NCBI GenBank assembly: GCA_958295645.1
Contig: OY282361.1
Coordinates: forward strand, 186,001 to 250,000
Source of the DNA: Longimicrobiales bacterium
Lineage (GTDB): Bacteria > Gemmatimonadota > Gemmatimonadetes > Longimicrobiales > Gaopeijiaceae
DNA length: 64,000 nt
Direction of reading: 5' to 3'
Made by a program: the position numbers and the translations under genes. The notes under the pieces were generated by a model. That model worked only from the letters and a program-made list of their open reading frames with translations, made no database searches and was not told where the DNA came from. This document shows, piece after piece, positions 11,301 through 20,208 of the stretch (position 1 is its first letter; each line of letters opens with the position of its first letter).

Positions 11301-12736
11301 GTTTGGGCAAGGGTCGTGCGAACTTGGCCGCGGGCGACCTCGCGACCGAACCCTGGACCCTGTCCGGAGACAACAACGGCGCCGCCGGAGGCGCCCGGGT
11401 CGAGGTGACCGCAGATGCCGAGTTCGTGTCGGACAGCATCTTTGGACTCGAGCCGCGGTTCGCCGACACGTTGGTCCTGGATTTCGTCGCCGATTCGAAG
11501 CGCACCAACCGCAGACCCGTGCCGGCGGACTCGATCCCGGTGGTATTTCTGAAGCCCTCCGCCGACGGCGCCCCCGACACGGCCTCCGTGACCTTGGCGG
11601 ACTACTTCACCGATCCCGACGGCGATTCGCTCGTGTTCGAAGCAGTGTTGGAAAGCGACGTCGTCGACGTGAGCGTGGCGGGCGACTCGCTGACCTTGGT
11701 GTCGGCGTCGCCAGGCCGAACGTCGGTCGAGATCAGAGCGTTCGACCCCAGCGGCTTCGTGGCCGTCCTGGACCTCGCCGTGACCGTGCGCGGCCAGTTC
11801 GACGTGGAGATCGTGTATCTCGGCGACATCAGTCCGGCCCACAGGGAGATCTTCGAAGACGCGGCCGAGCGGTGGGAGTCCATCTTCGTCGAGACCCTTC
11901 CGGACGTCGACTTCTCCGAGCGGAACTACACCAGGGAGTGCGGTGACGGGAGTCCCACGGTCGCCGACACCGTTTCCGACGTGCGGATATTTGCGGCGGT
12001 TGGTCCGATCGACGGAGCACGCAACATCCTGGCGCGAGCCGGGCCCTGCGCGTTGCGGACGGGCAGCTTCCTGCCCGTACTCGGGCTCATGGAGTTCGAC
12101 GAAGCCGATCTTCCGTTCCTGGACGCCCAGCCGGGTGGATTCGAGGGGGTCGTCCTCCACGAAATGGCGCACGTTCTGGGGCTCGGAACCATCTGGTCCG
12201 ACGAGTATGCGAACCTGCTCCGCAATCCTTCGGTCGGCGCCAGCGACGAACAAGACACGCATTTCGTGGGCGATCTGGCCATCGCGGCCTTTGATGCGGC
12301 CGGCGGCTCAGGCTACGTGGGCGCCAAGGTGCCGGTGGAGAACGGTGGCAGGCAGGGCTCGGCTGATGGGCACTGGCGCGAGAACATTCTGGTCACAGAA
12401 CTCATGACGCCGAGGTACGACACGGGCGCCGACCCCTTGAGCGCGATCACGATCCAATCCATGGCCGATATCGGCTACGTGGTGGACGTGAGCCAAGCCG
12501 AGCCGTACAGCTTGCCGAGCGCCGATCAGCGCGCGATGGCGGACCGCCGCTGCGCCGCCGGCCGATGCGCCGACCTGAGCAACGACATCCGGCGTGGCCC
12601 AATCGTGGTGGTGAGCCCCGACGGCCGGGTCGTCGACGTGATTCGGCGCTGACGCAAGCCGCGAGGAACCTCGAGAACCCGCACTGGGAGTGGCTCAGAT
12701 TCGAGGACGCGGTGGGAGGATGATGCGCACGTGTGC
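8344..12736. repeat. 4.39-kb direct repeat, copy 1
   Basis: This copy runs from GGCTGGCGCAACGG within the 3' end of the sulfotransferase gene to CGCACGTGTGC just after the receptor start codon. Its partner is 15815-20207, at a constant offset of 7471 bp, with no length difference seen between the copies. It contains 202 bp of upstream sequence, the whole LRR lipoprotein gene and the receptor's ribosome-binding site. The first ~970 bp appear identical in both copies, because all reading frames translate the same; differences begin at about 9311. Confidence 0.95.
8546..12652 (+). CDS. Secreted lipoprotein with Ig-like domains, leucine-rich repeats and a leishmanolysin-like metallopeptidase domain (copy 1)
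   Basis: The chosen ATG (8546) has an AGAGG nine bases upstream and gives a 1368-residue lipoprotein with lipobox LLTGC (Cys28). Domains in order are a Big_2-type Ig-like domain (about 38-118), two or three invasin-type Ig-like repeats (about 120-410) and leucine-rich repeats (about 470-870; repeats like 'LxxLxLxxNxLxxLPxGAFxGL'). A linker and a cadherin-like segment with FTDPDGDSL (about 1021) follow. The C-terminal metalloprotease has HEMAHVLGLG (H1205, E1206, H1209), a likely third ligand in GHWRE (H1276) and a Met-turn ELMTP (M1287), as in M8 leishmanolysins. It is probably surface-anchored: binding by the LRR face, cutting by the protease. It is followed 68 nt later by a SusC-like receptor gene. 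The substrate is unknown. Confidence 0.85.
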   Translation: MIKRHDGFRDMAAFRMAATLAAFLLTGCGDPTEPPKATSISLSPTSVSLVYVGETATVAATVTDQRRQSFEGTVSWTSSDTDVFTVDAGGVVTAVANGTGTLRASVADLAAEAAVTVQQVADSVAILSGSGQRAIHGSMLPDTVVVRVLDGGGTPVAEVTVNFEPGGGGSADPPSAQTDADGRAATSWTLGPATGVQSLAASVPNGPSAEASATALVAADSIEFLSGESRRVAPGHTLPVEVLVVDKDGEPVSGLTVNFAPGQEHGTASPASVATGEDGLAATVWTLGEGSAPQRLAASIEYGPASASTAVVVAPAAVRATSANPEGASGRPMPVSAQLVAADEGPLEGSLRFETAQGHGTVDVGDGPASSATVRTDTTGTASVQWTPMGDVAGQPVQRISVSVPGSPGVQTLEIDLRITSGICYRTRQVVEDLVFKLSPDPNSPPKRCADVTIDDLDSTPNMGQFLMVNVGLESLKSWDFAGIDVTLMLLNQNQLAELPPGVFAGLPNLFSGLPNLGFLRLDGNRLTASAFAEIRELRGLKFLDLSSNPLGEIPEGALDNFSSLDILGLVNVGLRTVPANAFRNLSNLLVLELAQNDELRTLETDMFAGLSTLEGLNISHTGVEVIEPGAFNGLSALQILDFGNTSRLTTLPTGAFRGLSSLKGFVLDSTAVSTIQPGAFDGLDSLTFLRIEDTQLGEWSAGAFRGMPRLDQLWLRNNPRLTTLSANSFSGLSRTLETLAVTDGALNVIEPGAFDNLAGLQLLLLRGNRLVAWSAGAFRGPSALGGLSLANNEITTVPAAAFADQPGLPFLDLADNAIAAWPGPALEPLTKLESLDMSGNALSELPPGALGRAASLLQRLDLRRNPGAPFGLDLQLRRVGSEVLNEGDQARLRAETARDLPAYFATTLDWTATGDVVGLGKGRANLAAGDLATEPWTLSGDNNGAAGGARVEVTADAEFVSDSIFGLEPRFADTLVLDFVADSKRTNRRPVPADSIPVVFLKPSADGAPDTASVTLADYFTDPDGDSLVFEAVLESDVVDVSVAGDSLTLVSASPGRTSVEIRAFDPSGFVAVLDLAVTVRGQFDVEIVYLGDISPAHREIFEDAAERWESIFVETLPDVDFSERNYTRECGDGSPTVADTVSDVRIFAAVGPIDGARNILARAGPCALRTGSFLPVLGLMEFDEADLPFLDAQPGGFEGVVLHEMAHVLGLGTIWSDEYANLLRNPSVGASDEQDTHFVGDLAIAAFDAAGGSGYVGAKVPVENGGRQGSADGHWRENILVTELMTPRYDTGADPLSAITIQSMADIGYVVDVSQAEPYSLPSADQRAMADRRCAAGRCADLSNDIRRGPIVVVSPDGRVVDVIRR

Positions 12737-15626
12737 GCTTCGACGGCGGTGTGTGGTAGTGGCGGCGATTGCCGGTGCGCTGGGACCCGCGTCGGCGTTG
12801 GCGCAGACGGGCACGATCACCGGCCGGGTAGTGGACGCTCGTTCTTTGCGGCCTCTAGCCGAAGCGCATGTCGTGGTCGCGGGGACCGGCATCGGACGGC
12901 AGAGCAACGCGGGCGGGCGGTTCCTGCTGGCGAACGTGCCTGCGGGGCCGCAGACGGTGCAGGTGGAGTTCGCGGGGTTCGAGGCGGCGGAGCAGGCGGC
13001 CGAAGTCGTGGCGGGCCAGACCGTGGCGCTCGACTTTCGATTGGCGCCGGCGCCGGTGGCGTTGGCGGAGGTCGTGGTGACGGGCGTCGGGGCGGAGACC
13101 CGGCGGCGCGCGCTGGGCACGTCGGTGCACGTGCTGGCGGGCGAGGCCATAGAGGAGGCGGCCGTTCAGTCGGTGGACCAGCTGGTGCAGGGGCGGGTGC
13201 CGGGAGCCGTCGTCAACGCGGTTTCCGGACAGCCGGGCACGGGAGCGCTGATCAACTTTCGGGGCGTGTCGTCGGTCTTCGGCGCACAGACGCCGGTGAT
13301 CATGGTGGACGGGGTGCGCGTGGACAACGACCAAGCGACCGCGGCGGGGACGGGCGGCGAGCAGTCCTCCGCCTTGGCCGATCTGCTCGTCAGCGACATC
13401 GAGCGGGTTGAAGTCACCCGGGGCGGGGCGGCGTCCACGCTCTTCGGCTCGGACGCGGCCACCGGAGTCATCCAGATATTCACCAAGAAGGGGAGGCCGG
13501 GGCCGCCTCGGATCACGGCACGAATGGAGCAGGGCCTGGATGTCCCCGAACTCAAGTACGTGTTGGACGCGGGTCTCGTGTTTCCTTCGCGGGTCGAAGC
13601 CGGCGAAGTCCCCGCCACTTTTCTCAGAGACTCCTACTTCCAGAACGGACACACGCAGAGCTACTATCTCGGCGTGTCGGGCGGCACGGCGGACGTCACC
13701 TACAGCGTGAGCGGCCGTTTGGCGGACAAGGCGGGCACGCAACCCAAGGACGGCAGCACCAACTACAGCTTGCGAGGCGGACTGCAAGCATCCGTAAGCG
13801 ACAACTTCTCCTTGGAATTCTCCGGCAGCTACGTCCGCCACAACTTCGAGCGGCAATACAACGGCGCCGCGGTCGCGGATCCGCTCACCAGCTTCGAAGT
13901 CGGCGACCCGTTGCGGCTCTCGGGCCGAGACGACCTCCGCTCCGCTCTGGATGTCTTCCTGATGCCCGACATCACGGAATCCGTCAGCCGCTTCATCTTC
14001 TCGTCGGGCGCGCGCTGGCGCATTCGCGACGGACTGGGCCTGCGCGTCGCGCTGGGCGCCGACAACCGCTCCAACCAGCAGCGCATTCTGCAACCCATCG
14101 GCTTCACGCCCGCCGAGGACACGGGCGAGATCAACCGCCTCGACCGCACCTTCGTCTCGGTTTCCATGGACGCCGGCGCGACCTACGAATGGGCTGCTCC
14201 GGGAGACTGGCTCTCCTCCACGCTCACGGTGGGCGTGCAAGGGTTTCGCGACGACGAATCCGTCTTCGCCGCCAACGGCAAGACCTTTGCGTTGCCGGGG
14301 GCGCTCGAGTTCGACGCCGCGGCGCGGATCGTAGCGGGCGAGGCGACTGCCGAAGTCTTCAACGGCGGCATCTATGCGGAGGAGCGCGTCGCCCTGTGGG
14401 ACAAGCTGTACTTGGGCGGAGGCTTCCGCGTCGACGCCGGGTCCAGCTTCGGCGACGAGATCGACACGGAGTTCTATCCCAAGGCCACGGCCTCCTATGT
14501 CGTCTCCGAGGACGTGAACGCCGGCTTCGTCGATGTCCTAAAGCTGCGCGCGGCGTTCGGCCGGACCGGCAAGTTCCCCGGCGCCTTCGTCAAGGATCGC
14601 ACCTTCTCGTCCACGCCTTTTAGAGGCGAGCCGGCTCCCCGTTTCGCGAGTCCAGGCAACCCGAACCTGAAGCCCGAGAAGACCTCCACGTTGGAAGCCG
14701 GCTTCGACGCGGCTCTGTTTTCCAACCGCGTGGGCATCGACTTCACCTACTACAACGCGCTCACCAGGGACGCATTGTTTCTGGTTCCGGGCCAACCGGT
14801 CAGCGGCGAAGGACTCCGGCAGGAGAACGTCGGCCAGATCTGGAATCGCGGGGTCGAAGTGGAGATGGAAGTGCAGATACTCGCGCGGCGCTCGGCGACA
14901 TGGTCGGCCGGGGCCTCCTTCCACTACAACGACAATCGCATCAAGGACATGGGGGGGGTCGCGGACTTTTCCGTGGACGAGAGCCAAAAGCGCGTGACGC
15001 TGAACCTTCCCGTGGGCGCCTGGCAGGTGAGCACGCCCGTGGACAGCAACGGCGACGGACTGTACGACGGGTCCAACTTGCAGTACACGGGCGGCTCTCC
15101 GGTGCCCGACAAGACGGGAAGCGTCAACACTGCGCTTTCCATTGGCGCCGGACTCTCGTTCAGCCTCCTGGCGGACTGGGCGGCCGGCCACGAAGTGTTC
15201 GACTGGGGATCGGTCTGGGCCACGTTCAACGGCATCTACCGCCGGGAAATCGTGCGTTGCGGCCGAGGCGCGGACGTCGTGGACTGCCCCTACGCCTATC
15301 CCAACCAGTACAACACCGACGGGACGGTGCGCGGAAAGTACAGCCAGAGTTCCGCCCGCCGCGCGTTCTTGTACGACGGCGACTACTTCAAGCTCCGCGA
15401 ACTCTCCGTCCGCTATGCCTTGCCCGAAAGTCTGGCGGCGCGCTTGGGCGCCCGGCGGGCGTCGGTCTACGTCAGCGGCCGCAACCTGTGGACATGGTCG
15501 CGCAACAAGATGGCCGATCCGGAGCTGGCGGGCCTGAGCGGCGGCGGCCTGCGCTTGGGCAGCAGCAGCAGCATCACGCTGCCTCCGAACCGGGCGTTCA
15601 CTTTGGGCGTGGAAGCGGTGTTTTGA
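12720..15626 (+). CDS. TonB-dependent receptor, SusC/RagA type
   Basis: This outer-membrane receptor of about 968 residues has a signal peptide ending near 'SALAQ', a carboxypeptidase-regulatory-like domain ('GTITGRVVDARSLRPLAEAHV', about 30-115) and a TonB plug. The plug includes SusC-type landmarks: 'INFRGVSSV', 'PVIMVDGVRVDN' and 'GAASTLFGSDAATGVIQIFTKKG'. A long beta-barrel follows. Starts at 12720 or 12723 sit right behind GGGAGG; a GTG at 12690 would extend it. It should import a ligand across the outer membrane using TonB energy. Its upstream neighbour is the LRR/protease lipoprotein, a plausible partner that could bind or cut the ligand. No SusD gene is adjacent. The second copy of this gene has been deleted except for its 3' tip. 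Confidence 0.9.
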   Translation: MMRTCALRRRCVVVAAIAGALGPASALAQTGTITGRVVDARSLRPLAEAHVVVAGTGIGRQSNAGGRFLLANVPAGPQTVQVEFAGFEAAEQAAEVVAGQTVALDFRLAPAPVALAEVVVTGVGAETRRRALGTSVHVLAGEAIEEAAVQSVDQLVQGRVPGAVVNAVSGQPGTGALINFRGVSSVFGAQTPVIMVDGVRVDNDQATAAGTGGEQSSALADLLVSDIERVEVTRGGAASTLFGSDAATGVIQIFTKKGRPGPPRITARMEQGLDVPELKYVLDAGLVFPSRVEAGEVPATFLRDSYFQNGHTQSYYLGVSGGTADVTYSVSGRLADKAGTQPKDGSTNYSLRGGLQASVSDNFSLEFSGSYVRHNFERQYNGAAVADPLTSFEVGDPLRLSGRDDLRSALDVFLMPDITESVSRFIFSSGARWRIRDGLGLRVALGADNRSNQQRILQPIGFTPAEDTGEINRLDRTFVSVSMDAGATYEWAAPGDWLSSTLTVGVQGFRDDESVFAANGKTFALPGALEFDAAARIVAGEATAEVFNGGIYAEERVALWDKLYLGGGFRVDAGSSFGDEIDTEFYPKATASYVVSEDVNAGFVDVLKLRAAFGRTGKFPGAFVKDRTFSSTPFRGEPAPRFASPGNPNLKPEKTSTLEAGFDAALFSNRVGIDFTYYNALTRDALFLVPGQPVSGEGLRQENVGQIWNRGVEVEMEVQILARRSATWSAGASFHYNDNRIKDMGGVADFSVDESQKRVTLNLPVGAWQVSTPVDSNGDGLYDGSNLQYTGGSPVPDKTGSVNTALSIGAGLSFSLLADWAAGHEVFDWGSVWATFNGIYRREIVRCGRGADVVDCPYAYPNQYNTDGTVRGKYSQSSARRAFLYDGDYFKLRELSVRYALPESLAARLGARRASVYVSGRNLWTWSRNKMADPELAGLSGGGLRLGSSSSITLPPNRAFTLGVEAVF

Positions 15627-15676
15627 GGGCTGGGACGGGCTGACCGTCGGGCGGTGCCGCGGGGGCGGGGACCGGG

Positions 15677-15820
15677 TTGGCTGGAGGCGTGACCGACGCC
15701 TGCACGTTGGTGCAGGAGTTGGAAGCGTTGGCGCGCGAGGGGCTGCGGCGGAGGGTGTTGGTGGTGCGGACGATGGGCGGAGGCCGGGAACTCCTGGCGC
15801 AGCTGGCTCGCCGGGGCTGG
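15677..15820 (+). pseudogene. 5' fragment of addB left by tandem duplication, fused to repeat sequence
   Basis: The first ~48 codons of addB are duplicated here ('LVQELEALAREGLRRRVLVVRTMGGGRE' region) and match 20389-20532 with a few substitutions. The fragment then jumps after 'LARRG' into repeat copy 2. The reading frame stays open to 16033, giving a chimeric 118-residue ORF whose end overlaps the ATG of the second LRR gene (16017). It cannot encode a working nuclease. It may still be translated and so couple translation to the downstream gene. Confidence 0.85.
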
Positions 15821-18800
15821 CGCAACGGCGGCGCGGCCGTGACGGGGGCGCTGTTGGGCAGGACCCAGCGGGCTCGCCGGTCGGTGTCTTGGTTCGCGGG
15901 CGGCGATGTTTTCCGTGCGTGCGAGCGGTTGCCGTTGCAGGCACGCATTGCGGAATGCGATGCGGACTTGCAGTATGGAGGCGTGGCACGGTTCCCCGAC
16001 GAAAGAGGCGTGGAAGATGATCAAGAGGCATGACGGATTCCGGGACATGGCCGCGTTTCGCATGGCCGCGACGCTGGCGGCGTTTCTTCTGACTGGTTGC
16101 GGCGACCCGACGGAGCCGCCAAAGGCGACCAGTATCTCGCTCAGTCCGACCAGCGTCTCTCTAGTGTACGTGGGCGAGACCGCTACGGTAGCGGCGACGG
16201 TAACCGACCAGCGCCGCCAGTCGTTCGAGGGAACCGTGAGCTGGACGAGCAGCGACACGGATGTCTTCACGGTGGACGCCGGCGGGGTCGTGACCGCCGT
16301 GGCCAACGGGACGGGGACGCTGCGGGCGTCGGTCGCCGACCTCGCGGCTGAGGCGGCGGTGACGGTGCAGCAAGTGGCGGACAGCGTGGCGATTCTGTCG
16401 GGGAGCGGGCAACGGGCGATCCACGGGAGCATGCTTCCGGACACGGTAGTCGTGCGCGTGCTGGACGGGGGCGGGACGCCGGTGGCGGAGGTGACCGTGA
16501 ACTTCGAGCCGGGCGGCGGTGGAAGCGCGGACCCGCCCAGCGCGCAGACGGATGCGGATGGGCGGGCGGCCACCTCTTGGACGCTGGGGCCGGCGACGGG
16601 AGTGCAGTCGTTGGCCGCAAGCGTGCCGAACGGCCCCTCCGCCGAGGCGAGCGCGACGGCGCTCGTGGCCGCCGACTCCATCGAGTTCCTCTCGGGCGAG
16701 AGCCGGCGCGTGGCGCCGGGCCACACGTTGCCGGTCGAAGTGCTGGTGGTGGACAAGGACGGAGAGCCCGTATCGGGGCTGATGGTGAACTTCGCGCCCG
16801 GGCAAGAGCACGGCACGGCTTCGCCGGCGTCGGTCGCGACCGGCGAGGACGGGTTGGCGGCGACGGTCTGGACGTTGGGCGAGGGCTCGGCTCCGCAGAG
16901 GCTGGCGGCCTCCATCGAGTACGGACCCGCGTCGGCCTCGACGGCGGCGGTGGTTGCTCCCGCGGCCGTCCGCGCCATGTCGGCCAACCCGGAAGGGGCC
17001 TCGGGGCGCCCGGCGCCCGTGTCGGCCCAACTGGTCGCCGCCGACGAGGGTCCGCTGGAAGGGTCCCTTCGCTTCGAGACGGCCCAGGGACACGGGACGG
17101 TGGACGTCGGCGACGGCCCAGCCTCCAGCGCGACGGTGCGCACCGACACGACCGGAACAGTCTCCGTCCAATGGACGCCGATGGGCGACGTTGCGGGCCA
17201 GCCCGTGCAGAGGATTTCGGTGTCGGTTCCCGGCTCTCCCGGCGTGCAGGCGCTGGAGATCGATCTTCGAATCACGAGCGGCATCTGCTATCGGACGCAA
17301 CAGGTGGTCGAAGACCTCGTGTTCAAGCTGTCGCCCGATCCAAACAGTCCTCCGAAGCACTGCGCCGACGTCACCATCGACGACCTCGACTCTACGCCGA
17401 ACATGGGGCAGTTCGTAATGGTGAACGTCGGTCTCGAGTCGCTCAAGTCGTGGGACTTCGCCGGCATCGACGTGACGCTCATGCTCTTGAACCAAAACCA
17501 GCTGGCGGAACTCCCCCCCGGCGTGTTCGCCGGACTCCCGAATCTCTTCTCCGGGCTCCCGAACCTCAGCGCGCTCTCGCTGACCGAAAACCGCTTGACC
17601 GCTTCCGCATTCGCAGAAATCCGCGAACTGCGCGGCTTGAAGATCCTGGACATGAGTTCGAATCCGCTGGGCGAGATTCCCGAAGGCGCGCTCGACAACT
17701 TCTCCAGCCTGGAACTATTGAGCCTGCAGGACATGGGCCTGCGGACGGTTCCTGCCAACGCATTTCGCAACTTGTCGAACCTGGTGGTCTTGTTGTTGGC
17801 GCAAAACGACGAGTTGCGCACGCTCGGGACGGACATGTTCGCCGACCTGTCCGCCCTGCGGGAACTGGACCTTTCGCGCACGGGCGTCGAGGTGATCGAG
17901 CCAGGGGCGTTCAACGGACTGTCGGCGTTGCAATTCTTGGACTTCGGAAACACTTCTCGTTTGACGACGTTGCCCACGGGCGCCTTTCGAGGCTTGTCCG
18001 GCCTGAAGGGGTTCGTGTTGGACAGCACGGCCGTCAGCACGATTCAGCCCGGCGCCTTCGACGGCTTGGATTCCCTGGCGCTCTTGCTCATCGAAGACAC
18101 GCAGCTCGGCGAATGGCCGGCTGGAGCATTCCGCGGCATGCCGCAGCTGGATCAGTTGTGGCTGCGCAACAACCCGCGACTGACGACGTTGTCTGCAAAT
18201 TCGTTCAGCGGCTTGTCGCGGACGCTCGAGACGCTGGCAGTGACGGACGGCGCCCTGAGCGCCATCGAGCCCGGCGCCTTCGACAACTTGGCGGGGCTTC
18301 AGCTTCTACTGTTGGGGGGCAACCGCTTGGTTGCTTGGCCGGCGGGCGCCTTTCGCGGTCCGTCGGCCCTGGGCGGCCTGTCGTTGGCGAACAACGAGAT
18401 CACAACCGTCCCCGCCGCGGCGTTCGCCGACCAGCCCGGACTGTCGTTTCTGGGCTTGACCGACAACGCGATTGCCGCTTGGCCCGGGCCCGCCCTCGAA
18501 CCCTTGACGAAGTTGCACAGCTTGGACATGAGCGGCAACGCGTTGTCGGAGCTGCCGCCAGGAGCCCTCGGGAGAGCCGCGAGTTCGCTCCAGCGCCTCG
18601 ACTTGCGCCGGAATCCGGGGGCGCCGTTCGGCCTGGACCTGCAACTTCGCCGGGTCGGCAGCGAGGTTCTCAACGAAGGCGACCAGGCGCGCCTGCGGGC
18701 CGAGACCGCCCGCGATCTTCCGGCGTACTTCGCCACGACGCTGGATTGGACGGCGACCGGCGACGTGGTCGGTTTGGGCAAGGGTCGTGCGAACTTGGCC

Positions 18801-20207
18801 GCGGGCGACCTCGCGACCGAACCCTGGACCCTGTCCGGAGACAACAACGGCGCCGCCGGAGGCGCACGAGTCGAGGTGACCGCAGATGCCGAGTTCGTGT
18901 CGGACAGCATCTTTGGACTCGAGCCGCGGTTCGCCGACACGTTGGTCCTGGATTTCGTCGCCGATTCGAAGCGCACCAACCGCAGACCCGTGCCGGCGGA
19001 CTCGATCCCGGCGGTATTTCTGAGGCCCGCCGCCGACGGCGCCCCCGACACGGTCTCCGTGACCTTGGCGGACTACTTCACCGATCCCGACGGCGATTCG
19101 CTCGTGTTCGAAGCAGTGTTGGAAAGCGACGTCGTCGACGTGAGCGTGGCGGGCGACTCGCTGACCTTGGTGTCGGCGTCGCCAGGCCGAACGTCGGTCG
19201 AGATCAGAGCGTTCGACCCCAGCGGCTTCGTGGCCGTCCTGGACCTCGCCGTGACCGTGCGCGGCCAGTTCGACGTGGAGATCGTGTATCTCGGCGACAT
19301 CAGTCCGGCCCACAGGGAGATCTTCGAAGACGCGGCCGAGCAGTGGGAGTCCATCTTCGTCGAGACCCTTCCGGACGTCGACTTCTCCGAGGAGAACTAC
19401 ACCAGGTCGTGTGGCGAAGGGAGCCCCACGGTCTCCGACACCGTTTCCGACGTGCGGATATTTGCGGCGGTTGGTCCGATCGACGGAGCACGCAACATCC
19501 TGGCGCGAGCCGGGCCCTGCGCGTTGCGGACGGGCAGCTTCCTGCCCATACTCGGGCTCATGGAGTTCGACGAAGCCGACCTTCCGTTCCTGGACGCCCA
19601 GCCGGGTGGATTCGAGGGGGTCGTCCTCCACGAAATGGCGCACGTCCTGGGGCTCGGAACCATCTGGTCCGACGCGTATGCGAACCTGCTCCGCAATCCT
19701 TCGGTCGGCACCAGCGACGGACCGGACACGCATTTCGTGGGCGATCTGGCCATCGCGGCCTTTGATGCGGCCGGCGGCTCAGGCTACGTGGGCGCCAAGG
19801 TGCCGGTGGAGAACAGTGGCAGGCCGGGCTCGGCTGATGGGCACTGGCGCGAGAGCATTCTGGTCACAGAACTCATGACGCCGAGGTACGACACGGGCGC
19901 CGACCCCTTGAGCGCGATCACGATCCAATCCATGGCCGATATCGGCTACGTGGTGGACGTGAGCCAAGCCGAGCCGTACAGCTTGCCGAGCGCCGAGCAG
20001 CGCGCGATGGCGGACCGCCGCTGCGCCGCCGGCCGGTGCGCCGACCTGAGCAACGACATCCGGCGTGGCCCAATCGTGGTGGTGAGCCCCGACGGCCGGG
20101 TCGTCGACGTGATTCGGCGCTGACGCAAGCCGCGAGGAACCTCGAGAACCCGCACTGGGAGTGGCTCAGATTCGAGGACGCGGTGGGAGGATGATGCGCA
20201 CGTGTGC
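15815..20207. repeat. 4.39-kb direct repeat, copy 2
   Basis: This is the partner of 8344-12736. The left boundary is a GGCTGG microhomology inside the addB fragment, where the sulfotransferase-tail sequence begins. The right boundary is CGTGTGC, after which the receptor coding sequence is missing. Divergence from copy 1 is uneven: none seen over the first ~970 bp, dense in the LRR-coding part (about 17560-18600), moderate in the C-terminal part. Confidence 0.95.
16017..20123 (+). CDS. Secreted lipoprotein with Ig-like domains, leucine-rich repeats and a leishmanolysin-like metallopeptidase domain (copy 2)
   Basis: This copy has the same 1368-residue architecture, lipobox, HEMAHVLGLG zinc site, GHWRE and ELMTP elements as the copy at 8546. 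By eye about 66 residues differ in total. Roughly 39 of these lie in the LRR block of about 400 residues. They fall mostly at the variable positions of the strand motif, for example 'LGFLRLDGN' here reads 'LSALSLTEN' and 'LDILGLVNVGL' reads 'LELLSLQDMGL', while framework leucines, asparagines and the GAF turns are kept. All catalytic residues are intact, so both copies should be functional proteases with different binding faces. Unlike copy 1 it has lost its downstream receptor partner. Its ATG lies inside the end of the chimeric addB-fragment ORF. Confidence 0.85.
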   Translation: MIKRHDGFRDMAAFRMAATLAAFLLTGCGDPTEPPKATSISLSPTSVSLVYVGETATVAATVTDQRRQSFEGTVSWTSSDTDVFTVDAGGVVTAVANGTGTLRASVADLAAEAAVTVQQVADSVAILSGSGQRAIHGSMLPDTVVVRVLDGGGTPVAEVTVNFEPGGGGSADPPSAQTDADGRAATSWTLGPATGVQSLAASVPNGPSAEASATALVAADSIEFLSGESRRVAPGHTLPVEVLVVDKDGEPVSGLMVNFAPGQEHGTASPASVATGEDGLAATVWTLGEGSAPQRLAASIEYGPASASTAAVVAPAAVRAMSANPEGASGRPAPVSAQLVAADEGPLEGSLRFETAQGHGTVDVGDGPASSATVRTDTTGTVSVQWTPMGDVAGQPVQRISVSVPGSPGVQALEIDLRITSGICYRTQQVVEDLVFKLSPDPNSPPKHCADVTIDDLDSTPNMGQFVMVNVGLESLKSWDFAGIDVTLMLLNQNQLAELPPGVFAGLPNLFSGLPNLSALSLTENRLTASAFAEIRELRGLKILDMSSNPLGEIPEGALDNFSSLELLSLQDMGLRTVPANAFRNLSNLVVLLLAQNDELRTLGTDMFADLSALRELDLSRTGVEVIEPGAFNGLSALQFLDFGNTSRLTTLPTGAFRGLSGLKGFVLDSTAVSTIQPGAFDGLDSLALLLIEDTQLGEWPAGAFRGMPQLDQLWLRNNPRLTTLSANSFSGLSRTLETLAVTDGALSAIEPGAFDNLAGLQLLLLGGNRLVAWPAGAFRGPSALGGLSLANNEITTVPAAAFADQPGLSFLGLTDNAIAAWPGPALEPLTKLHSLDMSGNALSELPPGALGRAASSLQRLDLRRNPGAPFGLDLQLRRVGSEVLNEGDQARLRAETARDLPAYFATTLDWTATGDVVGLGKGRANLAAGDLATEPWTLSGDNNGAAGGARVEVTADAEFVSDSIFGLEPRFADTLVLDFVADSKRTNRRPVPADSIPAVFLRPAADGAPDTVSVTLADYFTDPDGDSLVFEAVLESDVVDVSVAGDSLTLVSASPGRTSVEIRAFDPSGFVAVLDLAVTVRGQFDVEIVYLGDISPAHREIFEDAAEQWESIFVETLPDVDFSEENYTRSCGEGSPTVSDTVSDVRIFAAVGPIDGARNILARAGPCALRTGSFLPILGLMEFDEADLPFLDAQPGGFEGVVLHEMAHVLGLGTIWSDAYANLLRNPSVGTSDGPDTHFVGDLAIAAFDAAGGSGYVGAKVPVENSGRPGSADGHWRESILVTELMTPRYDTGADPLSAITIQSMADIGYVVDVSQAEPYSLPSAEQRAMADRRCAAGRCADLSNDIRRGPIVVVSPDGRVVDVIRR

Positions 20208-20208
20208 A

